A stretch of DNA of 9,359 nucleotides, taken from positions 1 through 9,359 of the forward strand of contig CALCUV010000100.1 in the NCBI GenBank assembly GCA_937906765.1, read 5' to 3'. Source of the stretch: an uncultured Prevotella sp. (GTDB taxonomy: Bacteria > Bacteroidota > Bacteroidia > Bacteroidales > Bacteroidaceae). The notes below the pieces were generated by a model. It was given only the letters and a program-made list of their open reading frames with translations, did not search any database and had not been told where the DNA came from. How positions within the stretch are numbered: the stretch's first letter is position 1; each line of letters begins with the position of its first letter. Positions 1 to 6,607 of this stretch are shown one piece after another. The position numbers were made by a program, and so were the translations under genes.

Positions 1-786
1 GGCGACCGTCGTAAGGCTATGCTCGAAGATATTGCTACACTCACGGGCGGTATCGTAATTAGCGAAGAAAAGGGTATCAAACTCGAACAGGCGACACTCG
101 AAATGCTTGGTTCGGCAGAGAAGGTAAACGTAACGAAGGACAATACCACTATCGTAAATGGTGCTGGCGACAAGCAGGCTATTGCGGACCGCATTCACCA
201 AATCAAGGTAGAAATCGCCAACTCTACTTCTGACTACGATAAGGAAAAACTTCAGGAACGTCAGGCAAAACTTGCAGGCGGCGTGTGCGTACTCCAGGTG
301 GGCGCTGCTTCTGAAACCGAACAGAAGGAAAAGAAGGACCGTTGCGATGACGCACTTTGCGCAACGCGTGCGGCGATTGAAGAAGGTATCGTTACGGGTG
401 GCGGTGTTGCCTTTATCCGTGCGCAAGCAGCGCTCGAAGGTATGACGGGCGACAATGCCGACGAAACAACGGGTATTGCCATCATCCGTCGCGCCATCGA
501 AGAACCTCTCCGTCAGATTTGTAAGAACGCAGGTGTTGAGGGTGCTGTGATTGTAAATAAGGTGCGTGAAGGCGAAGGCAACTTCGGTTACAATGCGAAG
601 AACGACACCTTCTGCGACCTCCGCGCTGCCGGCGTAGTTGACCCCGCAAAGGTAACGCGCGTAGCGCTTGAAAACGCAGCTTCTGTAGCAGGTATGTTCC
701 TCACTACAGAATGCGTCATCTGCGACAAGAAGGAAGACAAGCCCGAAATGCCTATGGGCGGTCCTGGCATGGGCGGTATGATGTAA
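1..786 (+). CDS. groL: 60 kDa chaperonin GroEL, C-terminal half (5' end outside window)
   Basis: GroEL is the ATP-driven double-ring chaperonin that folds cytosolic proteins together with GroES. The reading frame is open from base 1 ([17 protein letters not shown]), so the start and about 280 N-terminal residues lie to the left; 261 residues are present. They cover the rest of the apical domain, the second intermediate segment and the C-terminal equatorial segment. Visible landmarks are [13 protein letters not shown], the ATP-hydrolysis aspartate (equivalent of E. coli Asp398) in [10 protein letters not shown] at 349-351, the glycine-rich [27 protein letters not shown], and the typical Gly/Met tail [12 protein letters not shown]. 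The length is normal to the stop at 784-786. Seven cysteines in this half is more than usual for GroEL, several of them at positions normally Val, Ala or His. groES is expected upstream. The gene is closed by the terminator at 813. The identification is essentially certain. Confidence 0.98.
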   Translation, partial: GDRRKAMLEDIATLTGGIVISEEKGIKLEQATLEMLGSAEKVNVTKDNTTIVNGAGDKQAIADRIHQIKVEIANSTSDYDKEKLQERQAKLAGGVCVLQVGAASETEQKEKKDRCDDALCATRAAIEEGIVTGGGVAFIRAQAALEGMTGDNADETTGIAIIRRAIEEPLRQICKNAGVEGAVIVNKVREGEGNFGYNAKNDTFCDLRAAGVVDPAKVTRVALENAASVAGMFLTTECVICDKKEDKPEMPMGGPGMGGMM

Positions 787-812
787 TTTCTACCTTATTA
801 AGAAATAGTAAA

Positions 813-853
813 GGAGTGACAATCTTCGCGGATTGCCACTCCATATTTTTTAT
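813..853 (+). terminator. Rho-independent terminator of groL
   Basis: GGAGTG (813-818) pairs with CACTCC (837-842), and CAATC (820-824) pairs with GATTG (831-835), closing a TTCGCG loop. One A/C mismatch separates the two stem halves. The hairpin is followed by ATATTTTTTTATT. It sits 27 nt after the groL stop codon. On the minus strand it could also stop transcription of the decayed gene at 890-1078, although the T-rich stretch on that side is weaker. Confidence 0.88.
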
Positions 854-889
854 TACTGCCTAACAAACTTTGGAACAGCAATAATAACT

Positions 890-1078
890 TTACTCAATTG
901 GTATCTGAATGATAGACAACCATTCTTCGGGGTTCGCTTTATTCCATACTCCGTCTATATAGGAAGTTTGGAGCGGTCCTGCCAACTTGCAACCTTGTTC
1001 TTCCATGTAAGCAAAAGCTTCGGTAAATGATTCGTGGAAGCGTTCGTAAGGTACGAGGCGCAAAGTTAAGGCATGCCC
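890..1078 (-). pseudogene. Remnant of a GyrI-like / AraC effector-binding domain gene (3' part only)
   Basis: Read on the minus strand, the frame ending at the stop 890-892 encodes about 62 residues before an in-frame stop at 1079-1081. The segments LRLVPYERFHESFTEAFAYM, EEQGCKLAGPLQTSYIDGVW and NKANPEEWLSIIQIPIE resemble the C-terminal part of GyrI-like small-molecule-binding domains, found alone or fused to AraC-type regulators. The family hallmark seen here is a helix with (Y/F)xxxEExG, then AGP, then YIDGxWNKxxPEEW, then a final beta strand. A complete domain is about 150 residues. There is no plausible start codon apart from an internal Met, and I see no continuation in other frames between 1082 and about 1170, so the 5' part seems deleted, not merely frameshifted. 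It lies convergent to groL. The recognition is from memory of the family pattern. Confidence 0.6.
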
Positions 1079-1181
1079 TTAGGGGCGAGTCAAAAGAAGG
1101 GTGACCTATTTTTAGGGGGAATATATAGTGAAGGGGATTTCTTTTCTCCTTTATAACCTCGCGCGGCTTGTAGGATTTAAC

Positions 1182-1189
1182 TACTTTTG
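1182..1189 (+). promoter_or_regulatory. Bacteroidota -7 promoter element (TAnnTTTG) for the M50 gene
   Basis: TACTTTTG matches the Bacteroidota sigma-ABfr -7 consensus TAnnTTTG exactly. It lies 33 nt before the ATG at 1223, giving a predicted leader of roughly 25-30 nt. No clear TTTG (-33) is found about 19 nt upstream, so the call rests on the -7 box and its position. Confidence 0.5.
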
Positions 1190-1222
1190 CACCGTAGTAA
1201 ATTGGATTTATCAGTTGAGTAA

Positions 1223-2383
1223 ATGGAAAAGATATTAAAGTCTGTGTTGTCGCTCCTAATGGGTGCTTTGATTGGTGTTGTCGCCGTGGGAGGGACATTG
1301 TTCCTTTTAGAGGGGCGCGAGGGGCTGGTCAATGTGATGAGAAAACTGGGGGATGTGCCCCTCATCGACTTTGTGGTTCCTATATTGGTGGCTTTTGTTG
1401 CGATGTTCGTGGCAATTTTCTTGCACATTGTTCTGCACGAAGCTGGTCACCTATTAATGGGCATAGTTACTGGCTATCGCTTCTCGTCATTCCGCATTGC
1501 GAGTATAGCCTTTGTGCGCCGAGAAGGGCGGATAAAAATCCGTCGTTATAAACTGGCGGGAACGGGAGGGCAATGTTTGATGTTGCCACCTGAGTGCCCC
1601 TCAGAGCGCGTGCCCTTCTTTTGGTACAATGCTGGAGGTGTGATGATGAATGTCACGTTAGCACTTGTCTCGCTCTCACTTCTAATGACATGCAACCTTT
1701 CTATGTGGTGGACAGAACTGTGTTTGATGATGTTTATCGTAGGGTTGTTTCTTGCTGTAATAAACGGGATTCCCATGCGTCCAGGAGGGGTGCAAAACGA
1801 CGGGATGAACATACTGATTCTCTGTCGTGTGCCAGAGAAAAGAAAGGATTTTGTACACCAACTACAGATCGCCGCATCAGCTACAGAGGGAAAGCGAATG
1901 AGCGAAATGTCTGCCGAATGGTTTGACTTTTCTCCCGTGGATGATTACAAGGACTTCCTTCGCTTGGCAAGCCGACTCAACCATCAAGCACGACTTATCG
2001 ACGAGGGAAATTTCTTAGCAGCACATGTAGCCGTGGAAGACTTGCTACAACATTTTGACGAACTTCCCAAACTCATACAATTTGAACTGGCAGGAGAGTA
2101 TGTATTTACCGAACTCCTCACTGAGAACCGTAAGGAATTTATTGATAAATATTGGACAAAAGAACAGGCTGACTACGTAAGAAATAACGCTCGATTCTCA
2201 TCCGCAAAGCAACGCGTCCTCTTTGCTTACGCCCTTTTTGCCGAAAAAGACACTGACAAAGCTCAGCAAATCTATCACGACACCTTGAATCATCAAGATG
2301 ATTATCTCATCTTAGGTGAAGTGCGAGGGGACTTAGCGTTGATGAAGGACTTATGGGCAAGGCACGCAGTAGGTTCCCTATGA
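1223..2383 (+). CDS. M50-family (site-2 protease-like) membrane metalloprotease
   Basis: This is a predicted zinc metalloprotease of the S2P/M50 type, which cuts membrane-bound substrates within or near the bilayer. It has 386 residues. Hydrophobic segments lie at about 8-29, 51-78, 135-158 and 163-185. The zinc motif HEAGH is at 72-76 inside the second segment. The second M50 motif follows the fourth segment as NGIPMRPGGVQNDG (181-194), with Asp193 as the probable third zinc ligand. No PDZ domain is present, unlike RseP. Residues from about 205 to 386 are soluble and mostly helical, possibly TPR-like; I do not recognise that part. The ATG is fixed because an in-frame TAA lies directly before it (1220-1222). 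A -7 promoter box lies just upstream, and a small membrane protein gene follows after 66 nt. The substrate is unknown; anti-sigma factors, signal peptides or peptide pheromones are the usual M50 substrates. The fold is confident, the role is not. Confidence 0.85.
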   Translation: MEKILKSVLSLLMGALIGVVAVGGTLFLLEGREGLVNVMRKLGDVPLIDFVVPILVAFVAMFVAIFLHIVLHEAGHLLMGIVTGYRFSSFRIASIAFVRREGRIKIRRYKLAGTGGQCLMLPPECPSERVPFFWYNAGGVMMNVTLALVSLSLLMTCNLSMWWTELCLMMFIVGLFLAVINGIPMRPGGVQNDGMNILILCRVPEKRKDFVHQLQIAASATEGKRMSEMSAEWFDFSPVDDYKDFLRLASRLNHQARLIDEGNFLAAHVAVEDLLQHFDELPKLIQFELAGEYVFTELLTENRKEFIDKYWTKEQADYVRNNARFSSAKQRVLFAYALFAEKDTDKAQQIYHDTLNHQDDYLILGEVRGDLALMKDLWARHAVGSL

Positions 2384-2449
2384 CCAAACGGAATCAGGCG
2401 GTTTTATACCTCAATTCAACAGATTTGTTTCGGCAACACAAGGCGAAAC

Positions 2450-2740
2450 ATGGCTTTCACAGATGCCTTTTCAATCATGAAAATCCCCACAACCCTTCGC
2501 ACTAAAATTTCTGCAACAAAGCGGTGGCTGAATCGTTTGCCCTATTGGGTGGGCGTGATAGTCACGGCAAGTTGCATTCCCTTTTACCTTATTTCGTTTG
2601 CACAATTTGCCTTGCCCATTAGTGCGGAATGGAAAGTTGCGTTGTGGACAATTTGTTTTGGGTTGGCAAAACTGTTTCAATATTGCGGACTTGCGATATT
2701 GGGTGCCAAGGGATTAAGTCAAGTTTTTAAGAAACGCTAA
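2450..2740 (+). CDS. Small two-helix membrane protein, possibly of the transporter-suffix type
   Basis: This 96-residue protein has a basic N-terminus (residues 10-27), then two membrane helices at about 33-55 and 63-85, and a basic end (FKKR). The pattern SCIPF...FALPIS...K, followed by a second helix ending in LAILGAKGL, resembles the small two-helix proteins annotated as transporter suffix domain, but this is a weak resemblance from memory. The upstream ATG at 2450 gives the longest form; the ATG at 2477 (MKIPTTLRTKIS) is an equally plausible start, and no Shine-Dalgarno sequence decides between them. It lies 66 nt after the M50 protease gene on the same strand without a terminator or clear promoter between, so co-transcription is likely. 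It ends 24 nt before a strong terminator hairpin. No function can be assigned. Confidence 0.65.
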   Translation: MAFTDAFSIMKIPTTLRTKISATKRWLNRLPYWVGVIVTASCIPFYLISFAQFALPISAEWKVALWTICFGLAKLFQYCGLAILGAKGLSQVFKKR

Positions 2741-2764
2741 TACGTTCTGACTATTTGCTCAATA

Positions 2765-2808
2765 AAAAAACTACTTAGGACTGTTGATGCAGCACTAAGT
2801 AGTTTTTT
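2765..2808. terminator. Bidirectional rho-independent terminator between convergent genes
   Basis: AAAAAACTACTTAG (2765-2778) and CTAAGTAGTTTTTT (2795-2808) form a perfect 14-bp inverted repeat around a 16-nt loop, in which CTG/CAG (2781-2783 / 2790-2792) can add three pairs. The A-run on one side and T-run on the other give a U-tract on both strands. It lies 24 nt after the small membrane protein gene (+) and 20 nt after the stop codon of the channel gene (-), so it can serve both. Confidence 0.92.
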
Positions 2809-2828
2809 ATGTATATATGAAATCTTCA

Positions 2829-4022
2829 TTACCCACGTAAACGCTGTTGCAAATCCATGCCTGAGGGACTCTGGAATACGGAGAGACCGAAACGGCGGGT
2901 TACAGCGATGATGTGGTCGAAGACTTCTGCTTGGAGTGCTTCGTAGCGTAACCAAGCGGTGTCGGCAGAGAAGAAGTAGAGTTCAATAGGTAGTCCTTGC
3001 GGTGTGGGTTGGAGTTGGCGCACAAGTAGGGTCATTTCTTGGTGCGCCTTGGGGTGATGTTTTAAATAGTGTGTGATGTACTGGCGGTAGAGTGAGAGGT
3101 TCACTTCTTCTCCTTCCGCATGTTCATATCCCTCCATCCAGGGTTCTTTAGAAAATTGTTTCCACTCCTGAGCGGTCAAAAAGCGCACACTATTCATGTC
3201 TATATTCACCGAACGCTTTACACGTCGCCCACCAACTTCAAACATGCCACGCCAGTTTTGGAACGAATCGTTCACCAGTGCGTAAGGCGGAACGGTGGTT
3301 ATTGTTTTATCCCAGTTGCGCACCTTTACTGTTGTGAGCGTTACTTCTATCACGTCGCCGTCTGCGCCATATTTTGGCACCGTAATCCAATCGCCAGGGC
3401 GCAACATATCATTGGCCGTGAGCTGAATGCCCGCCACAAGTCCCTTAATTGAGTCTTGAAACACGAGCATGAGAATGGCAGTTCCTGCACCAAGACCGGT
3501 GAGAATCACAATCGGACTCTTGCCTATGAGTTCGCTAATGATAATGATGACGGCTATACACGCCACCAACAATTTGAGCATCTGATAAAAACCTTTCAGC
3601 GAACGGTGCTTATACTGCTCATGTTCATTCGACATGGTGTAAACAGAATCAAGCACGGAGAATACAAGGCGCACAGTCATCACTACGATGTATATCCAAC
3701 ACACCTTAAAGACCATGTCAAGCAAAGCCTGTTCGCGTGAAAAGGCGAAGGACATCATCACGTATGCCGCAACGGGGGGAACAAGGTGGCACACTTTGGA
3801 AAGTACATCGTCATTCAATAAATAGTCGTCCCACTTAGACTCCGTACGCAGTGCAATTTTTTTGGCTAATGGCGCCAAAATGCGTTTACACACCCAGTCT
3901 AAGGCAAAAGAAAACAGAATGATAAACAGAATAATAAAACATTTCTGAGTTGCAGAAAACTCATAGTTTTCAGTTTGCCAAAAAGTTAACCAATCGGGTA
4001 GGAAAGATGCTTGTAATATCAT
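2829..4022 (-). CDS. ybdG: Mechanosensitive ion channel, MscS superfamily, YbdG-like
   Basis: This is a predicted inner-membrane channel of the MscS superfamily that opens under membrane tension and protects against osmotic down-shock. It has 397 residues, close to E. coli YbdG (about 415). Hydrophobic segments lie at about 26-46, 78-96, 102-124 and 147-166, followed by the pore-lining helix at about 172-195 (VILTGLGAGTAILMLVFQD). The cytoplasmic beta domain follows, with NDMLRPGDWITVPKYGADG (204-222) and VRNWDKTITTVPPYALV (234-250). The signatures KYGADG, NWDKTITT and SFQNWRGM are characteristic of the YbdG branch as against short MscS. The soluble C-terminus (about 265-397) is complete. The ATG at 4020-4022 is the furthest upstream in this frame. 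The gene is monocistronic as far as seen, diverges from pgk, and ends at the shared terminator. The family is certain; the symbol is by analogy. Confidence 0.93.
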   Translation of the reverse strand: MILQASFLPDWLTFWQTENYEFSATQKCFIILFIILFSFALDWVCKRILAPLAKKIALRTESKWDDYLLNDDVLSKVCHLVPPVAAYVMMSFAFSREQALLDMVFKVCWIYIVVMTVRLVFSVLDSVYTMSNEHEQYKHRSLKGFYQMLKLLVACIAVIIIISELIGKSPIVILTGLGAGTAILMLVFQDSIKGLVAGIQLTANDMLRPGDWITVPKYGADGDVIEVTLTTVKVRNWDKTITTVPPYALVNDSFQNWRGMFEVGGRRVKRSVNIDMNSVRFLTAQEWKQFSKEPWMEGYEHAEGEEVNLSLYRQYITHYLKHHPKAHQEMTLLVRQLQPTPQGLPIELYFFSADTAWLRYEALQAEVFDHIIAVTRRFGLSVFQSPSGMDLQQRLRG

Positions 4023-4047
4023 AATCAGGGTTTTCGTTTTTCGACTT

Positions 4048-4055
4048 CAAAATTA
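4048..4055 (-). promoter_or_regulatory. Candidate -7 element for the YbdG-like channel gene
   Basis: On the minus strand this reads TAATTTTG, an exact match to TAnnTTTG. It lies 25 nt upstream of the ATG at 4022, so the leader would be about 20 nt. No TTTG is found at the expected 19-20 nt spacing (a CAAA at 4068-4071 is too near), and AT-rich sequence makes chance matches likely. Confidence 0.4.
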
Positions 4056-4269
4056 CATTTTTTTAGGCAAAACGCTGTGACTTTTTGAAAACTAATTTAC
4101 AAACCCTCTTTTAGGTAAGATTAAACCTCAAAGTATTTTAACAAAGTCTCAAACAATTTAAATTCTTTAAACCTTAATTTTAATGCTGATTTATAGGTTG
4201 TTTAGCATGAATGAAAAGCCAATAATTCTTTAATTGAGCGACTATCGCAAAACTTAACTTGTCTAACTT

Positions 4270-4300
4270 TTTGTTATCTAAAAAATAATCGTTAACTTCG
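4270..4300 (+). promoter_or_regulatory. pgk promoter, Bacteroidota type (-33 and -7 elements)
   Basis: TTTG at 4270-4273 is followed after exactly 19 nt by TAACTTCG at 4293-4300. This matches the Bacteroidota -33 TTTG and -7 TAnnTTTG consensus with a single mismatch and the expected spacing. Transcription would start near 4306, leaving a leader of about 65 nt before the pgk ATG. The leader is AT-rich and lacks a Shine-Dalgarno sequence, as is usual in this phylum. Confidence 0.65.
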
Positions 4301-4371
4301 CAACGCAAAGCGTATTATCGTCTTTGTGTCATAACAGAACTCAATTATTTAACTTCTAATTTATAAACATT

Positions 4372-5619
4372 ATGACAATCGACACTTGTGATTTCAAAGG
4401 TAAGAAGGTGATTGTACGTGTTGACTTCAACGTACCCCTCGACGAAAATGGTAACATCACTGACGACACTCGTATCCGCGGTGCGCTTCCCACATTGAAG
4501 AAGGTGCTTGCTGAAGGCGGTTCACTCATTATCATGAGCCACATGGGTAAGCCCAAGGGTAAGGTGAATGCTAAGTTCTCGCTCTCTCAGATTGTTGACG
4601 CTGTTTCTGAAAAGCTCGGCGTAAAGGTACAGTTCGCTCCCGACTGCGCTAAGGCACAGGAAGCTGCTGCTGCGCTTCAGCCCGGCGACGTTCTCCTTCT
4701 CGAAAACCTCCGCTTCTATGCTGAAGAAGAAGGTAAGCCCGTTGGCATCGACAAGGAAGATCCCGCTTACAAGCAGGCTAAGGAAGAAATGAAGGGCAAG
4801 CAGGCTGAATTTGCTAAGACGCTTGCTTCTTACGCTGACATCTATGTAAACGACGCATTCGGTACAGCTCACCGTAAGCACGCTTCTACAGCAGTTATTG
4901 CTGACAGTTTCGACGCTGACCACAAGATGCTCGGTTACTTGATGGAAAAGGAAGTTACTGCTGTTGATAACATCCTTTCTAACATCAAGCGTCCCTTCAC
5001 TGCAATCATGGGTGGTTCTAAGGTTTCTTCAAAGATTGGTATCATAGAAAACCTTATGGACAAGGTGGATAACCTCATCCTCTGCGGTGGTATGACTTAC
5101 ACATTTGCTAAGGCAATGGGTGGTGAAGTTGGTAACTCTATCTGCGAAAACGATAAGCTTGAACTCGCGCTTTCAATCATCGAACAGGCTAAGGCAAAGG
5201 GCGTAAACCTCGTACTTGCTGACGACTGCGTTGCTGGTGATGACTTCAAGAACGACTGCAACACTCAGATCCTCCCCGTTAAGGAAATCCCCGCTGGTTG
5301 GGAAGGTCTTGACGCAGGTCCCGAAGCTCGTAAGGCATTTGCTGCTGCTATTGTTCCCGCCAAGACAATTCTTTGGAACGGTCCTGCTGGTGTATTCGAA
5401 ATGGACAATTTCGCTGTTGGTTCTAAGGCAATCGCTGAAGCAATCGCTGAAGCAACTGCTAACGGTGCATTCTCACTCATCGGTGGTGGTGACTCTGTAG
5501 CTTGCATCAACAAGTTCGGCATGGCTGACAAGGTATCTTACATCTCAACTGGCGGTGGTGCACTCCTCGAAGCTATCGAAGGTAAGGTTCTCCCCGGTAT
5601 CGCTGCAATTAAGGGTTAA
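4372..5619 (+). CDS. pgk: Phosphoglycerate kinase
   Basis: Pgk is a cytosolic glycolytic enzyme that transfers the phosphate of 1,3-bisphosphoglycerate to ADP, giving 3-phosphoglycerate and ATP. It has 415 residues, a full-length bacterial Pgk. The N-domain shows the signature RVDFNVPL (16-23), the 3-phosphoglycerate-binding basic residues Arg34, His57, Arg114 (ENLRF) and Arg168 (GTAHRKH), and the hinge. The nucleotide domain shows GGSKVSSK (214-221), WNGPAGVFE (335-343), GGGDS (371-375) and TGGGA (393-397). The usual SHLGRP motif reads SHMGKP, so Lys60 stands at the position of human Arg65. Codon use is strongly biased (nearly all Lys AAG, nearly all Pro CCC, Glu GAA), as expected for a very highly expressed gene. 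It has its own promoter at 4270-4300 and terminator at 5669-5706, so it is probably monocistronic with some read-through into the lipoprotein gene. Confidence 0.99.
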   Translation: MTIDTCDFKGKKVIVRVDFNVPLDENGNITDDTRIRGALPTLKKVLAEGGSLIIMSHMGKPKGKVNAKFSLSQIVDAVSEKLGVKVQFAPDCAKAQEAAAALQPGDVLLLENLRFYAEEEGKPVGIDKEDPAYKQAKEEMKGKQAEFAKTLASYADIYVNDAFGTAHRKHASTAVIADSFDADHKMLGYLMEKEVTAVDNILSNIKRPFTAIMGGSKVSSKIGIIENLMDKVDNLILCGGMTYTFAKAMGGEVGNSICENDKLELALSIIEQAKAKGVNLVLADDCVAGDDFKNDCNTQILPVKEIPAGWEGLDAGPEARKAFAAAIVPAKTILWNGPAGVFEMDNFAVGSKAIAEAIAEATANGAFSLIGGGDSVACINKFGMADKVSYISTGGGALLEAIEGKVLPGIAAIKG

Positions 5620-5668
5620 TATTTTACTCAGAAGTAGGTTAACACCTTAACAACTATTTCATATAACG

Positions 5669-5706
5669 GAGGGGCTGGTGGCAACACTTGCCCCTCGTTT
5701 ATTTTT
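5669..5706 (+). terminator. Rho-independent terminator of pgk, with GNRA tetraloop
   Basis: GAGGGGC (5669-5675) pairs with GCCCCTC (5690-5696). After a U/U mismatch, GGTG (5677-5680) pairs with CACT (5685-5688, one G-U pair), closing the GNRA-type loop GCAA. GTTTATTTTT follows. The hairpin ends 8 nt before the ATG of the lipoprotein gene, so it is at once the end of pgk and, if read through, part of the next gene's leader. Confidence 0.85.
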
Positions 5707-5713
5707 CACTATT

Positions 5714-6592
5714 ATGACAAGAGCAAAACATTTTAGTGTGCTTATTACGATGCTACTTCTTGTGGGAGGAAGTCTTGTGGCGGGATGCAATTCTGCAAAT
5801 ACAGAAACTTCTGCGGAAGATGCTGGCGCGTCACATGACAGTATTGCTTATGATTTGAGAGTTGCTGTGCTCCCCACGCTTGAGGCGCTCCCCATTTACT
5901 ATGCCAAGCAAGCGGGAATCTGTGATTCTTTAGGGATTGTGATTAATATTCTTCCCTATATGGCACAATTTGATTGCGACACGGCATTGCTGAACAACGC
6001 AGTCGATGTCTGTATGATGGACCGCACACGCTTTGCTGACTATACAAGAAAGGGGCATAGACTTTCGGCACAACTGAAGATTGATGCAAGATATGCGCTT
6101 GTTGTTTCGAAAGAACTTGGAGCGAAACGCGTGAACGATTTGAACAATCGCACGATTGCTATTTCTCGACACAGTGGTGCTGAGGCCTTTTGCTTGCATG
6201 CATTAACTCAGGCAGGAATGAAGCGTGAGGATGTCCATTTTCCTCAAATCAATGACCTTTGGTTGCGCGCCGATATGCTGACCAATCGTCAGGTTGAGGC
6301 AGCTGTGCTCCCTTATTTGCAAGCCTATTGGGCGGTACTTAATGGACATCAGATCTTGAAGGAAGATGCTGTTCTTCCAGAAACAGCCATGCAACTCGTT
6401 TACCCTCGAAATTCAAAGAAAGTCCAACAGATTACGTTGTTAGTGAAGGCTTATGAGTTGGCAAAGGCAGAGATTGAGAACCATGACCTCAGCATTTGTC
6501 GCGACATCCTAATACAGGAGTATAATTTGCCTGCGGCACAAACCGATTCTATCATCAAGAAACTTCCGTATCCCAGTAAAGAACAGAAGTAA
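5714..6592 (+). CDS. ABC-type substrate-binding lipoprotein (NMT1/SsuA-like)
   Basis: This is a predicted periplasmic solute-binding lipoprotein of 292 residues. The signal peptide has a short basic start (MTRAKHF), a hydrophobic core and the lipobox LVAGC with Cys25 as the lipidated residue. The residues after Cys25 (NSANT) lack the acidic Bacteroidota export signal, which suggests retention in the periplasmic side of the inner membrane. The mature part opens with DLRVAVLPTLEALPIYYAKQ (47-66) and continues with NAVDVCMMDRTRFADY, NDLNNRTIAISRHSGAEAF and QVEAAVLPYLQAYWAV, the layout of NMT1/ThiY/SsuA-type binding proteins (bi-lobed, PBP type 2). An in-frame ATG at 5678 would place the start inside the pgk terminator stem, so the ATG at 5714 is chosen: it begins a proper signal peptide. 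No permease or ATPase gene is adjacent, and the ligand cannot be told. mfd begins 15 nt downstream, so the two are probably co-transcribed. Confidence 0.75.
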   Translation: MTRAKHFSVLITMLLLVGGSLVAGCNSANTETSAEDAGASHDSIAYDLRVAVLPTLEALPIYYAKQAGICDSLGIVINILPYMAQFDCDTALLNNAVDVCMMDRTRFADYTRKGHRLSAQLKIDARYALVVSKELGAKRVNDLNNRTIAISRHSGAEAFCLHALTQAGMKREDVHFPQINDLWLRADMLTNRQVEAAVLPYLQAYWAVLNGHQILKEDAVLPETAMQLVYPRNSKKVQQITLLVKAYELAKAEIENHDLSICRDILIQEYNLPAAQTDSIIKKLPYPSKEQK

Positions 6593-6607
6593 CTCACGCA
6601 CCTCATC

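Larger units (their letters stand above)
4023..4371. other. AT-rich divergent intergenic region between the channel gene and pgk
   Basis: These 349 nt are strongly AT-rich and carry no credible gene. They separate two divergently transcribed genes. Besides the two promoters listed separately, I see only a weak inverted repeat around 4171-4200 (AACCT ... AGGTT), a short ACGC-AAA-GCGT hairpin near 4303-4313, and a 9-codon ORF (including its stop) at 4207-4233. The stretch of about 130 nt from 4120 to 4250 has no assigned content and could hold regulator sites. Confidence 0.7.

Noticed and set aside
833..1030. Plus-strand ORF of 65 codons after groL
   Set aside because: It starts within the groL terminator hairpin and is antisense to the recognisable GyrI-like remnant.
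1132..1152. Short hairpin AAGGGGA / TCTCCTT upstream of the M50 promoter
   Set aside because: Seven pairs with a G-U and no T-run after it; not convincing as a terminator.
939..1298. Minus-strand ORF of 119 codons across the groL-M50 gap
   Set aside because: It runs over the start of the M50 gene, its composition is not protein-like, and the GyrI-like remnant is in another frame.
4207..4233. Nine-codon ORF (including its stop) in the divergent region (MNEKPIIL), possible leader peptide
   Set aside because: It lies upstream of the best pgk promoter, so it would not be in the pgk leader, and it has no regulatory codon run.
4522..4923. Minus-strand ORF of 133 codons inside pgk
   Set aside because: It is antisense to conserved Pgk motifs and results from the strong codon bias of pgk.
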